Assembly: GCA_049976445.1 (NCBI GenBank)
Contig: JBMFIF010000016.1
Location: 1-29,870 of the forward strand
Source of the DNA: JAVZOV01 sp049976445
GTDB taxonomy: Archaea; Thermoproteota; Thermoprotei; Gearchaeales; WAQG01
Reading direction: 5' to 3'
DNA length: 29,870 nt
The notes beneath the pieces were generated by a model. It saw only the letters and a list, made by a program, of their open reading frames with translations, was not told the DNA's origin and made no database searches. Positions 22,667 to 29,870 of the stretch are shown piece by piece. Position 1 is the stretch's first letter. Each line of letters opens with the position of its first letter. The position numbers were made by a program, and so were the translations under genes.

Positions 22667-25353
22667 GTAATGAACATGATTTATTAAGAAAAAATGGTGT
22701 AAGCAATATTATAGCTGTGATGATTATGATAATTATTATTACATCACTTACTGCTATGTATTTTACGTATCGTAATACTATGCTCTCAACAGAGGTTAGC
22801 GCTAAAGAGTCTACGCAATTAGAAAATATACGATTACGAGAACAACTGAAAATATACATTAATGGGTCAAACATTATTATAGAAAACATTGGAAGTAACC
22901 CGAGCTATATAGATAAGATAATACTGGTTGATAACAATGATCATGTAATCCAAATAGTTCCAATTGGAAAATGGTTATCAGAAGGATCGGTTTATATAAC
23001 GCCATTATTAAATAATGATTCCATAGCATACTTAAAAGTCATAACAGGTTTAGGTAATTCATTCACTTATTTTATAACAAAACTTGTCTCAGTAACAATT
23101 TCAGTTACACCAACAAATGGTGGTATTACAGATCCAGCACCAGGATCGTACCTATATCCTATAGGAAAAAATCTAACCCTTTATGCAAAACCGGCTGTAG
23201 GTTATCATTTTGAATTCTGGATTTTGAACGGCCAGATAATAAAACTTAACACACTCACATTAAAAACAACAGATAATTCATCAATAATAGCAGTGTTCAG
23301 CAATACAGATAATCCAACACCACTATCTAACATAATCCAAACTTCAACAGGCTCAGCTCCACCCGCATGGTTATTATCTACAAGTGGAACGATGAGTCTT
23401 GTCATGTATATGAGTTCTCCACAAAATATAACACCAGCATCAACAGTTTTACTAGTAAAAGCACCATCAAGTGGAAATGTAAACGTGTGGATTCCATCAT
23501 CAAGTTTGCCATCTAACGTCCTTGCATCTATAACTACGAAAATTCTACCCTTCACGTATGGAACAAATACAGGTACAATATATCCATCAATTACTCCAAT
23601 ACTTCCACCAAACTTAAGAACAACACAATATTATGTTATAGTAAGAGTTGTTGATCCTAACGGCAATGGGCTTAGTTCATACGTAGTTGCAAAGGATAGT
23701 AGTGGTAACATTCAAACGTATAATACCTATAGTAATGGTTATGCATATTTTTGGCTTTCAGGACCACAGTTCTATGAATTTATAGCATCTGCAAACGGTT
23801 ACTATACTAATATTATATCAGCCTACATAGATCATGGCGATACATCTATTCCCTACTCTCTTACTATCACTCTTTATCCTCTTTCATCATACCGTTCACT
23901 TGCAGTTAAAATAGTTAACTATAAGAATATTCCATTGTACAATACCTATGTGACCGTATCATTCATTAATAATGGAAGCATTATACGTTCAGGTTATACT
24001 AATAGTAGCGGTCACGTAATTTTCTTCTTACCTCCTAACTATTCATACAATATAACTGCCCAGCTTTTCTCATATAACACGTTTTCTGCTAATATTTATC
24101 TAAACAGTAACAAATTTATCACGTTAACTCTTCAACCACTCACTACAACACTTACTTACCAAGTTCCAATACTTTATCCACTTGGTGGAGGGTATCTAAA
24201 CAGTTCAATTTATTGGTCTCAATATAGATGGCTTTATGAGGGAAGTAATTCTGTATCTGTAAGTATGATGTCGCCTGGGTATGCAAACTTTACGATAGTT
24301 TTTTATTCTAAAACTACAAACGTACCAACAGGGGATTATTGGATACCCATATACTACTCATTCCAAAACATAACTGGAACTTATGTTGGAAAATTCTACT
24401 ATTACTTGCACATAGATTGGGGTTCCAGTAAGTATCCAAACGGAGCTCCATTACCTATTGCAATGATAGTACTCCGACCAAACCAAGTAATAGATATTCC
24501 AATCTTTAGCGCATTTCAAAACAAATTTGGCATACAATATTATACACAAACCTACATTATACATCCATACGCTTCTTGGGGTTGGCAAAGCTTCTATGAC
24601 AATAGGTATGATTTTATAGGCTCATCACTTGCTGTACCAAGTTTTTATTCACCATTCGATCCAACAGTTAACTTACTTACACTAAAGTTATACTATACAA
24701 ACATTAACCAAATACCTTATAATGTTCCTTATATAATGCGATTACAACTACAATCACCAAGCAAAATGGGGATCTATTACTACTCATTCGGATATCCGGT
24801 AGAACTTTGGTATTCAGGGCCTAACAGCTATCCTCAAATCTTCTCATCACTTTTATTCACACAATTCACGATACTTGTATTAAATGATACATTACCTCTC
24901 CCAACAACAGCAGCAGATGCTATTGAAGAGTTATTAGCCTCAGGAGCATCAGGTGTTGCGATTTCTGTAACACCACCACTTTCAGGATTTCCATTTGGAT
25001 ATTTAGGCAATCAATACCAATCCCCATATTCATCAAACATAGTATTAACTATAATTTCATATGGTAAAACATACTTGTCAAACCTTGATTACGAAGTATA
25101 TTATACACAAGGTCCATTAAGCTATTCTACAAGCGGTTACTGGATTTCCAGCATATCCCAACCAAGGAATATTATAGGATACATGAACATAATTCTGACT
25201 GAGATCACTGGCTCAAGCAGTCAATACCAACTCATATATAAAATTGGTCCATCATTAGTACCGAATAAAAATCAAGGAGGAACGATAGTAATAGAATGGA
25301 GCATAATGGATAATAGCAACAATAAAATAATAACAAAAAATGTTATGGGTTAA
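22663..25353 (+). CDS. large prepilin-like multidomain surface protein, 896 aa
   Basis: The N-terminus RKNG then VSNIIAVMIMIIIITSLTA is a textbook class III (pilin/archaellin-like) signal, with likely cleavage after Gly12. Behind the helix come a segment resembling an InlB-type B-repeat (about 143-213, PIGKNLTLYAKPAVGYHFEFW), two carboxypeptidase-regulatory-like beta domains (about 320-395 and 408-490), then a Tyr/Ser/Asn/Pro-rich region of about 400 residues that I cannot assign. The ATG overlaps the preceding stop (ATGA), with GGAGG before it. A pilus adhesin or surface tip protein is the simplest reading. It is far longer than ordinary pilins. Confidence 0.85.
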   Translation: MSNEHDLLRKNGVSNIIAVMIMIIIITSLTAMYFTYRNTMLSTEVSAKESTQLENIRLREQLKIYINGSNIIIENIGSNPSYIDKIILVDNNDHVIQIVPIGKWLSEGSVYITPLLNNDSIAYLKVITGLGNSFTYFITKLVSVTISVTPTNGGITDPAPGSYLYPIGKNLTLYAKPAVGYHFEFWILNGQIIKLNTLTLKTTDNSSIIAVFSNTDNPTPLSNIIQTSTGSAPPAWLLSTSGTMSLVMYMSSPQNITPASTVLLVKAPSSGNVNVWIPSSSLPSNVLASITTKILPFTYGTNTGTIYPSITPILPPNLRTTQYYVIVRVVDPNGNGLSSYVVAKDSSGNIQTYNTYSNGYAYFWLSGPQFYEFIASANGYYTNIISAYIDHGDTSIPYSLTITLYPLSSYRSLAVKIVNYKNIPLYNTYVTVSFINNGSIIRSGYTNSSGHVIFFLPPNYSYNITAQLFSYNTFSANIYLNSNKFITLTLQPLTTTLTYQVPILYPLGGGYLNSSIYWSQYRWLYEGSNSVSVSMMSPGYANFTIVFYSKTTNVPTGDYWIPIYYSFQNITGTYVGKFYYYLHIDWGSSKYPNGAPLPIAMIVLRPNQVIDIPIFSAFQNKFGIQYYTQTYIIHPYASWGWQSFYDNRYDFIGSSLAVPSFYSPFDPTVNLLTLKLYYTNINQIPYNVPYIMRLQLQSPSKMGIYYYSFGYPVELWYSGPNSYPQIFSSLLFTQFTILVLNDTLPLPTTAADAIEELLASGASGVAISVTPPLSGFPFGYLGNQYQSPYSSNIVLTIISYGKTYLSNLDYEVYYTQGPLSYSTSGYWISSISQPRNIIGYMNIILTEITGSSSQYQLIYKIGPSLVPNKNQGGTIVIEWSIMDNSNNKIITKNVMG

Positions 25354-25393
25354 ATGTATCCTAACTAAAGCATTTTTACACTGATGAAAAAAT

Positions 25394-25402
25394 CAATATA
25401 TA
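25394..25402 (+). promoter_or_regulatory. TATA box of tRNA-Gly
   Basis: CAATATATA is centred 27-30 bases upstream of the tRNA 5' end, the expected distance for an archaeal box A. Confidence 0.5.
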
Positions 25403-25426
25403 GTTGGTTTTATACAAATACTTAGA

Positions 25427-25504
25427 GCGGCCGTCGTCTAGCATGGACTAGGACATCGGCCTTCCACGCCGGCAACCCGGGTTCAAATCCCGGCGGCCGC
25501 ACCA
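25427..25504 (+). tRNA. tRNA-Gly (anticodon TCC)
   Basis: Full cloverleaf: acceptor stem GCGGCCG/CGGCCGC, anticodon stem TCGGC/GCCGG around CTTCCAC with TCC at 25463-25465, and T stem CCGGG/CCCGG around TTCAAAT. The discriminator is A at 25501 and a CCA follows in the DNA (25502-25504), so the end is encoded or falls there by chance. No intron. The gene reads codon GGA. Confidence 0.96.
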
Positions 25505-25587
25505 AAGTATGGTCTCTTCCTTGTCCTGGAAATCAAGATTTCTAGTGAACTACAATGAAAAATAAGATTATTCACTCTCATTATCGC

Positions 25588-25608
25588 ACTGAAGGACAGC
25601 TCTTCAGT
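25588..25608. other. hairpin between tRNA-Gly and the KaiC-like gene
   Basis: ACTGAAG-GACAGCT-CTTCAGT makes a seven-pair stem with a seven-base loop, ten bases past the stop of the minus-strand gene at 25618. It may be a transcript end or an IS200/IS605-type terminal hairpin. There is no T run on the minus strand after it. Confidence 0.3.
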
Positions 25609-25617
25609 TATAAAATA

Positions 25618-26421
25618 TTATTGTTGGATTGTTGTGATGCTTCCTAAAGCTTCTTTTACTTTAGACTTAACTAATGCTGCTAGTTTTTGTTGATCTACTA
25701 AGTGGACTCCATCATTTAATATTACATATGGTATCCATACAGGGTTTGTTGGTGCTCCTCTTAATTTCTTAATCATCATTTGTTTTATTGGTATTCCGAG
25801 TTCTTGTAGATTTGGGTCTATTCGTGTATCTATTATACCATCAACTAAGTATTCTAAATTATTTTTTAATTCGGCTAATGCTTCAGTAGTTACGTGTAAT
25901 GTGACGAGGGTTATAATATTCTTACCTTTTGAAACTATTGCTCTAAGGGTTCTTACGAAATCCAAAATGCCTCTCATATCGAGAGTGAACATTAGTTCAT
26001 TTAGTGAATCTAATATTACAAGGCCTTTATTATTTATGTTTTCTGATAATTCTAAAATTGCGTTGATTATACTTAGAGTGTTATCTGGACGTACTTCCTT
26101 AGTTATAAAAGGATTTGGTTGCTTATAAGTTCCTAGTCTGAATGAGAAACCATCGATTAGTTTAAATAATCCTTTGCCGATGTACTCTGGTAAGTTCCAT
26201 CCAAATGATTCAAAAACTTTTATCACAGATAATGAATCGTCATCTAATGTTACATAAATTATTGGTTCATTGTTAAGCATAAAATTCATTGCTAAGTTGC
26301 AAAGAAGTGCCGTTTTGCCAGTACCTGCACTACCACTTAAGAGTATTAAAGAATTTCTGGGAATTCCTTCAGGAGCTCCAAGGTCTATAGGTGCTACGTT
26401 ACTTTTAATCTTTTCAGACAA
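25618..26421 (-). CDS. KaiC/RecA-like ATPase, 267 aa
   Basis: Single RecA-fold domain: Walker A GSAGTGKT at 30-37, the acidic TLDDDSLSVI stretch, Walker B GLVILDSL at 133-140 and a late LVDGIIDTRID. This is the KaiC-like group of archaeal ATPases, which includes GvpD and FlaH relatives; I cannot place it closer. The start is a TTG directly after an in-frame stop, and no other start precedes the conserved P-loop. It stands alone between tRNA-Gly and the second moxR, so a link to the prepilin-like genes nearby is only suggestive. Confidence 0.85.
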   Translation of the reverse strand: MSEKIKSNVAPIDLGAPEGIPRNSLILLSGSAGTGKTALLCNLAMNFMLNNEPIIYVTLDDDSLSVIKVFESFGWNLPEYIGKGLFKLIDGFSFRLGTYKQPNPFITKEVRPDNTLSIINAILELSENINNKGLVILDSLNELMFTLDMRGILDFVRTLRAIVSKGKNIITLVTLHVTTEALAELKNNLEYLVDGIIDTRIDPNLQELGIPIKQMMIKKLRGAPTNPVWIPYVILNDGVHLVDQQKLAALVKSKVKEALGSITTIQQ

Positions 26422-26596
26422 GGCTCACACCACGAATATTACTGCGGTGCAACAATTTATCCTTATTCAAAATTTCTCTATAAACAGGACTGATGATACA
26501 CTTATAGAAAAGGATTTTTTTAAGGTTTGATTGTCTTAGATATATTTGTTTATCTAAAAAATATATTGATGTTTAGATTAATAATAGTGAGAAGGT

Positions 26597-27553
26597 TTGA
26601 AAGTTAGTGAAGTTAGTGCGTTAATTAATGATGTGGTAAATGAAGTGTCTAAAGTTATAGTTGATAAAGATGATGTTATTAAACTTTTGTTAATGGCAGT
26701 GTTAGCTAATGGTCATGTTCTTATTGAGGATTTCCCTGGATTAGCGAAGACTTTAATAGCTAAGAGTATTGCTAAAGTTCTTGGTTGCAAATTTAGTAGA
26801 GTTCAATTTACACCCGATCTTTTGCCGGCAGATATTATAGGCTCTATGGTATATAATCAGGTTGAGGGTAGTTTTGAGTTTCGTAGTGGTCCTATTTTTA
26901 CTAATATACTTCTAGGTGATGAGATCAATCGTGCTCCTCCTAAAACACAATCAGCATTGCTGGAAGCCATGCAAGAACATCAGGTAACTGTAGAAGGTAA
27001 AACATATAAGCTTCCTGATCCGTTCATTGTAATTGCCACTCAGAATCCGATAGAATATGAGGGTACATATCCATTACCTGAAGCACAGGTTGATCGTTTT
27101 ATGATAAAGCTTAGTGTTGGGTATCCTTCTAAAGAGGGAGAGATTGATATGTTAAAACGTAGGATTTTGCGTCGAGCAGATGATGTTGAATTAAAGAGTT
27201 TGGCTACACCAGAGATTATCATTGATAGTCAACGAGCGATCGAGGATGTTTACGTAAGTGATGAGATATTAAAATATATTGTGAATATAGTAAGAGCAAC
27301 GCGTAATCATAACTATGTAGAGGTTGGTGTGAGCCCTAGGGGAACTTTAGCACTTCTTAAACTTTCACGAGTTAGAGCTGTTATTGAGGGTAGAGATTAT
27401 GTTATACCAGATGATGTTAAGGAAGTTGCTCCTTATGTTCTTTCTCACAGACTTATATTGAAATCTGAATTATGGATTAAAGGAGTTCGTCCTGAACAGA
27501 TCATAATGAATGTTATAAATGAAATTGAAGTCCCTAAATCAATAGGTAAGTAA
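26597..27553 (+). CDS. MoxR-family AAA+ ATPase, 318 aa (second copy)
   Basis: Second MoxR: Walker A DFPGLAKT at 45-52, Walker B ILLGDEIN at 104-111, RAPPKTQSALLEAMQE and IATQNPIEYEGTYPLPEAQ. The sequence is related to but clearly different from the copy at 5150. It starts with TTG; an in-frame stop lies just upstream and no alternative start precedes the Walker A motif, so the TTG is well supported. A TATA-like AAAATATATT is about 30 bases before it. The DUF58 gene follows after two bases, so the pair is co-transcribed. Confidence 0.95.
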   Translation: MKVSEVSALINDVVNEVSKVIVDKDDVIKLLLMAVLANGHVLIEDFPGLAKTLIAKSIAKVLGCKFSRVQFTPDLLPADIIGSMVYNQVEGSFEFRSGPIFTNILLGDEINRAPPKTQSALLEAMQEHQVTVEGKTYKLPDPFIVIATQNPIEYEGTYPLPEAQVDRFMIKLSVGYPSKEGEIDMLKRRILRRADDVELKSLATPEIIIDSQRAIEDVYVSDEILKYIVNIVRATRNHNYVEVGVSPRGTLALLKLSRVRAVIEGRDYVIPDDVKEVAPYVLSHRLILKSELWIKGVRPEQIIMNVINEIEVPKSIGK

Positions 27554-27555
27554 GA

Positions 27556-28821
27556 ATGTATACAGAGCGCTTCCTATTCTTTATAGTTGTCATAGTGTTA
27601 GCATTATTCTTTGCAGTGATAACCGAAGAGTGGAAGTTATACATAGTAATTGCAGTATTGTTATCTGAATTAAGTTTATCTGTATTAAACATGCCTGATA
27701 ACATTAATATTGATGCTGATTTCAGAATTGATGGCGAAAGGTTTTACTTAAACGATGAAACTATTATGAACATTGTTGTTCATAATAGAGGAGATCCTGT
27801 ATTTGTAAAGATTTTCTTGAATGTTCCTTCAGGAGTATACGTTAAAGATTATTATGGATTAATAACTAGACTAAAACACGATGAAACTAGGAGTTTTGAT
27901 ATCAAAATAAGGTTTGTAGAACGAGGTAAATTTAATATTGGACCTATATCTATCATTATACAAGATCCCTTAGGGTTTATTTCAAAAGTTATTGATATAC
28001 CTATTGTTAAAAAGATTGTTGTCTTTCCATCATTAAATACACGCGGAACTTTAATTTTTCGAGCGAAAAGAACTGGCGCATGGCCAGGTTCCATAATTTC
28101 AAAACAATTGGGAATCAGCATGGAATTTCATGCATTAAGAGATTATCTTCCGGGAGATGATATCAGAAGGATTAATTGGAAAGCATCAGCTAGATTCGGA
28201 AGGATAATGTCTAATGAATATGAATCAGAAAAAGTGACTGACACTATAGTAGTTATCGATGTTAATGGCTTAACAAATAGAACTAATTATGAAAAAGTGA
28301 CGCTTGAAGCATGCGTTTCAGGAGCAGCAACGTTATCTTATGGATTATTAGCTCAAGGTAATAGGGTTGGATTAATCTGTCTTGGTGGTGCAAGAAACTG
28401 GGTAAAACCTGGTTTTGGCAAAAAGCAGTTGTTGAGAATACTTTACATGTTATCTGAAGTTAAGGCTGGAAAAGAACTACCTGTCAACCAAGTACTTTTA
28501 ATACTTACACCATTTATGCTTAAACCAGGTTCTCACATATTTTTTATATCACCCTTGATGGATAATAGCATAATAGATGCGGTAAAAGATTTAGTTAATG
28601 AAGGTTATGTAGTAACAGTTATATTTGCATTTTATGATAGTACACCTGATAATCCTCTTTCAAACTTACCTATAGAAATTTTAAACTTGGAAAGAGCACT
28701 TCTCTTACACAATTTATCATCAATAGCAAGCACGATAGTCTGGGATTGTAAATCTGATATAATGAAAACACTCGCATCATCTAAAAAACCCTTAAGGAGG
28801 AGGTACCACGCACACTACTAA
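27556..28821 (+). CDS. DUF58 family protein, 421 aa (second copy)
   Basis: Two membrane helices at the N-terminus (about 6-45), a beta-rich middle, and the DUF58 signature LRDYLPGDDIRRINWKASAR at 194-213, with a vWA-like tail starting at TIVVIDVNGL. The MIDAS motif is poorly kept here (DVNGL). In the usual family model it works with MoxR at the membrane. The last codons carry a strong GGAGGAGGT that serves the next gene rather than this one. Confidence 0.93.
   Translation: MYTERFLFFIVVIVLALFFAVITEEWKLYIVIAVLLSELSLSVLNMPDNINIDADFRIDGERFYLNDETIMNIVVHNRGDPVFVKIFLNVPSGVYVKDYYGLITRLKHDETRSFDIKIRFVERGKFNIGPISIIIQDPLGFISKVIDIPIVKKIVVFPSLNTRGTLIFRAKRTGAWPGSIISKQLGISMEFHALRDYLPGDDIRRINWKASARFGRIMSNEYESEKVTDTIVVIDVNGLTNRTNYEKVTLEACVSGAATLSYGLLAQGNRVGLICLGGARNWVKPGFGKKQLLRILYMLSEVKAGKELPVNQVLLILTPFMLKPGSHIFFISPLMDNSIIDAVKDLVNEGYVVTVIFAFYDSTPDNPLSNLPIEILNLERALLLHNLSSIASTIVWDCKSDIMKTLASSKKPLRRRYHAHY
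28796..28804 (+). promoter_or_regulatory. strong ribosome-binding site with no ATG, GTG or TTG behind it
   Basis: GGAGGAGGT sits inside the end of the DUF58 gene. The next in-frame codons of the downstream membrane gene are ACC ACG CAC ACT; only ACG at 28808 lies at a normal distance. The first ATG is 28892, 87 bases further on. Confidence 0.7.
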
Positions 28822-28891
28822 CAAGTTAAGAATACTGAGCATATCATTCTTATTCTTTCAAACGATTCTTTGGCTAGATAATGTTATTTTA

Positions 28892-29287
28892 ATGATAACA
28901 ATTGCCATCTTACAATTTCTTTTAATTATTATAAATAAGAAGAGAAGAAACCAGATAATATCATTAATGATATCTACTTTACTTATTTATGGAACATTTA
29001 ATGCGCCATTGTCTCTTATATCAATATTAAGGATAATAATATCTTACATCATTTTTACATTATTTCTGATCACTAACGACTTATTAAAAGATAAAGAGAA
29101 ATACTATATTGACATATCAAGACTATTTTATAACATATTTGCGACGATGAGCATAATAATAACGTTTTCTGTATCACTAATGCTATTAAGTTCCTCATTT
29201 TTCTCATCACAACCAAGTTACATAGACATCGTAATACTAATGATACTAATAGCACTATTATTAACTTTAATAACGCAAAGTTCATAA
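28892..29287 (+). CDS. membrane protein of the second MoxR-DUF58 operon, 131 aa or more
   Basis: Highly hydrophobic with four or more membrane helices; no family recognised. The conservative start is ATG 28892. The same frame, however, is open from 28796 and reads THTTNKLRILSISFLFF and on into the annotated first helix, completing a full membrane segment right behind a strong ribosome-binding site. A start at ACG 28808 (159 codons) would fit better, if the sequence is right. It occupies the place of the polytopic membrane protein at 2971 in the first MoxR operon. Confidence 0.65.
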   Translation: MITIAILQFLLIIINKKRRNQIISLMISTLLIYGTFNAPLSLISILRIIISYIIFTLFLITNDLLKDKEKYYIDISRLFYNIFATMSIIITFSVSLMLLSSSFFSSQPSYIDIVILMILIALLLTLITQSS

Positions 29288-29299
29288 CTTTCTATTATT

Positions 29300-29445
29300 T
29301 TAAGTTAAGTCCTCTTGGGTGTGTCATTTATTTGGTTAGTAAAATTAAGGTAGGATTGAGGATTAAAGAGACTGGAAATAGGGAGAATAAGCTCGTAACC
29401 GATCAATTTTCACACAAATAACAAAAACAAAGGGACTTAACTTAA
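29300..29445 (+). mobile_element. MITE-like inverted-repeat element, copy 2
   Basis: 146 bp, the same element as at 390-542 with the same 13-bp inverted ends (TTAAGTTAAGTCC). It is shorter by a few bases in the middle, where the internal hairpin is reduced to GAG-AATAAG-CTC. It starts 13 bases after the stop of the preceding gene. Both copies point the same way, about 29 kb apart. Confidence 0.8.
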
Positions 29446-29525
29446 ACAAGAATCAAGCCCACAGAATTAATTTCTTTGATTACATAGTGATAAGGTAGGG
29501 ATTTTTATCATAGAAGAATGGCAAA

Positions 29526-29556
29526 CTTCGCCCTTCAGGGCTGAGAGGAGGTCAGA
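29526..29556 (+). mobile_element. IS200/IS605-type right-end remnant (solo)
   Basis: TCGCCCTTCAGGGCTGAGAG and the following GAGGTCAGA match the GC-rich end found in front of atpD (tail reading SPFKAGRRS there and SPFRAERRS here). A GCCC-TTCA-GGGC hairpin is kept. No tnpB frame precedes it, and the rest of 29446-29771 holds only AT-rich sequence. Confidence 0.45.
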
Positions 29557-29737
29557 ATCGACATTAAAATGATAAAATGAACTGTGTTATTATCAAGAGT
29601 TATATATTTTATAAAGTATATAAATAATATTTGCATGAGAAGATTCTTATGAGAAATTTTGCAGTTCATTTTCTTGTAATACATGAAAATATATTATATA
29701 ATATTTAAAATATTATGTTAATTTTTGAGATGGTTTC

Positions 29738-29751
29738 AAAATATTTAAGCC
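29738..29751 (+). promoter_or_regulatory. TATA box of the IS5-type transposase
   Basis: AAAATATTTAAGCC is centred about 27 bases before ATG 29772 and fits a leaderless start. Confidence 0.4.
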
Positions 29752-29771
29752 TTACTCTCTATCCTTTATCT

Positions 29772-29870
29772 ATGGAATTCCGTGAGCTTAACGACGTTGA
29801 GTGGAACATCATTAAAACACTCCTACCCCCCAAACCTAAGAGGGGTAGGAAAGCTTCAAGCGACGACAGG
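29772..29870 (+). CDS. IS5-family transposase, N-terminal fragment cut by the window
   Basis: The first 33 codons read MEFRELNDVEWNIIKTLLPP and KPKRGRKASSDDR, the typical N-terminus (DUF4096) of IS5-group DDE transposases. The frame continues past the window edge, so length, intactness and the right end cannot be judged. The left inverted repeat is not clear. Confidence 0.85.
   Translation, partial: MEFRELNDVEWNIIKTLLPPKPKRGRKASSDDR

Noticed and set aside
23205..23555. Minus-strand 116-codon frame within the large prepilin-like gene
   Set aside because: It is a shadow frame: the plus strand keeps a long uninterrupted frame with signal and domains, and no start signal precedes this one.
25427..25620. 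Integration (att) site at tRNA-Gly
   Set aside because: No integrase gene and no repeated copy of the tRNA 3' end was found in the window.
1..29870. CRISPR arrays, rRNA genes, replication origin
   Set aside because: No regularly spaced repeats, no rRNA-like sequence and no origin-type repeat cluster were seen in a reading of the window.

Overview
This is an AT-rich archaeal chromosome segment. The signs are an A-type ATP synthase gene set, an archaeal-type UPF0282 metallo-hydrolase, two prepilin-like proteins with class III-type N-termini, MoxR/DUF58 operons, and TATA boxes about 24-30 bases upstream of start codons (leaderless transcripts) alongside GGAGG/GGTGA ribosome sites inside operons. 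Gene content and IS200/IS605 (TnpB) debris suggest a thermophilic Thermoproteota-like archaeon; this assignment is inference and no rRNA is present.

Layout. 1-1207: a C-terminal membrane ORF, a ~150-bp inverted-repeat element (MITE-like), a small unknown gene and TnpB-type debris. 7866-1208 (minus strand): seven genes chained by start/stop overlaps: anchored protein, DUF4129-like membrane protein, small membrane protein, MoxR AAA+ ATPase, DUF58 protein, polytopic membrane protein, secreted C-terminally anchored protein. 9458-7932 (minus): GltD-family flavoprotein. 9695-10612 (plus): UPF0282. 10703-17008 (plus): soluble/stalk ATP synthase genes F-H-E-A-B-D-C. 19512-17018 (minus): membrane genes I and K, converging on the first set. 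19652-20170: TnpB pseudogene. 21441-20392 (minus): archaeal ATPase, divergent from two overlapping prepilin-like genes (21620-25353, plus). Then tRNA-Gly(TCC), a KaiC/RecA-like ATPase (minus), a second MoxR-DUF58-membrane protein operon (26597-29287, plus), a second copy of the inverted-repeat element, a TnpB-tail fragment, and the start of an IS5-type transposase cut by the window edge.

Functional picture. The ATP synthase is complete in recognisable subunits but split into two convergent units. Between atpB and atpD a TnpB-tail remnant has inserted and appears to provide the ribosome-binding site of atpD. The two MoxR-DUF58 modules differ in accessory genes; the longer encodes several membrane or extracytoplasmic proteins and looks like a cell-envelope maturation or assembly system of unknown client. 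The prepilin-like pair encodes a small and a very large surface protein and faces an ATPase gene whose leader holds a perfect-length 17-bp tandem repeat. The most unusual points are the remnant-derived atpD leader, the paired MITE-like elements, the ACG/non-AUG start question at 28808, and the two uncharacterised surface/envelope modules.
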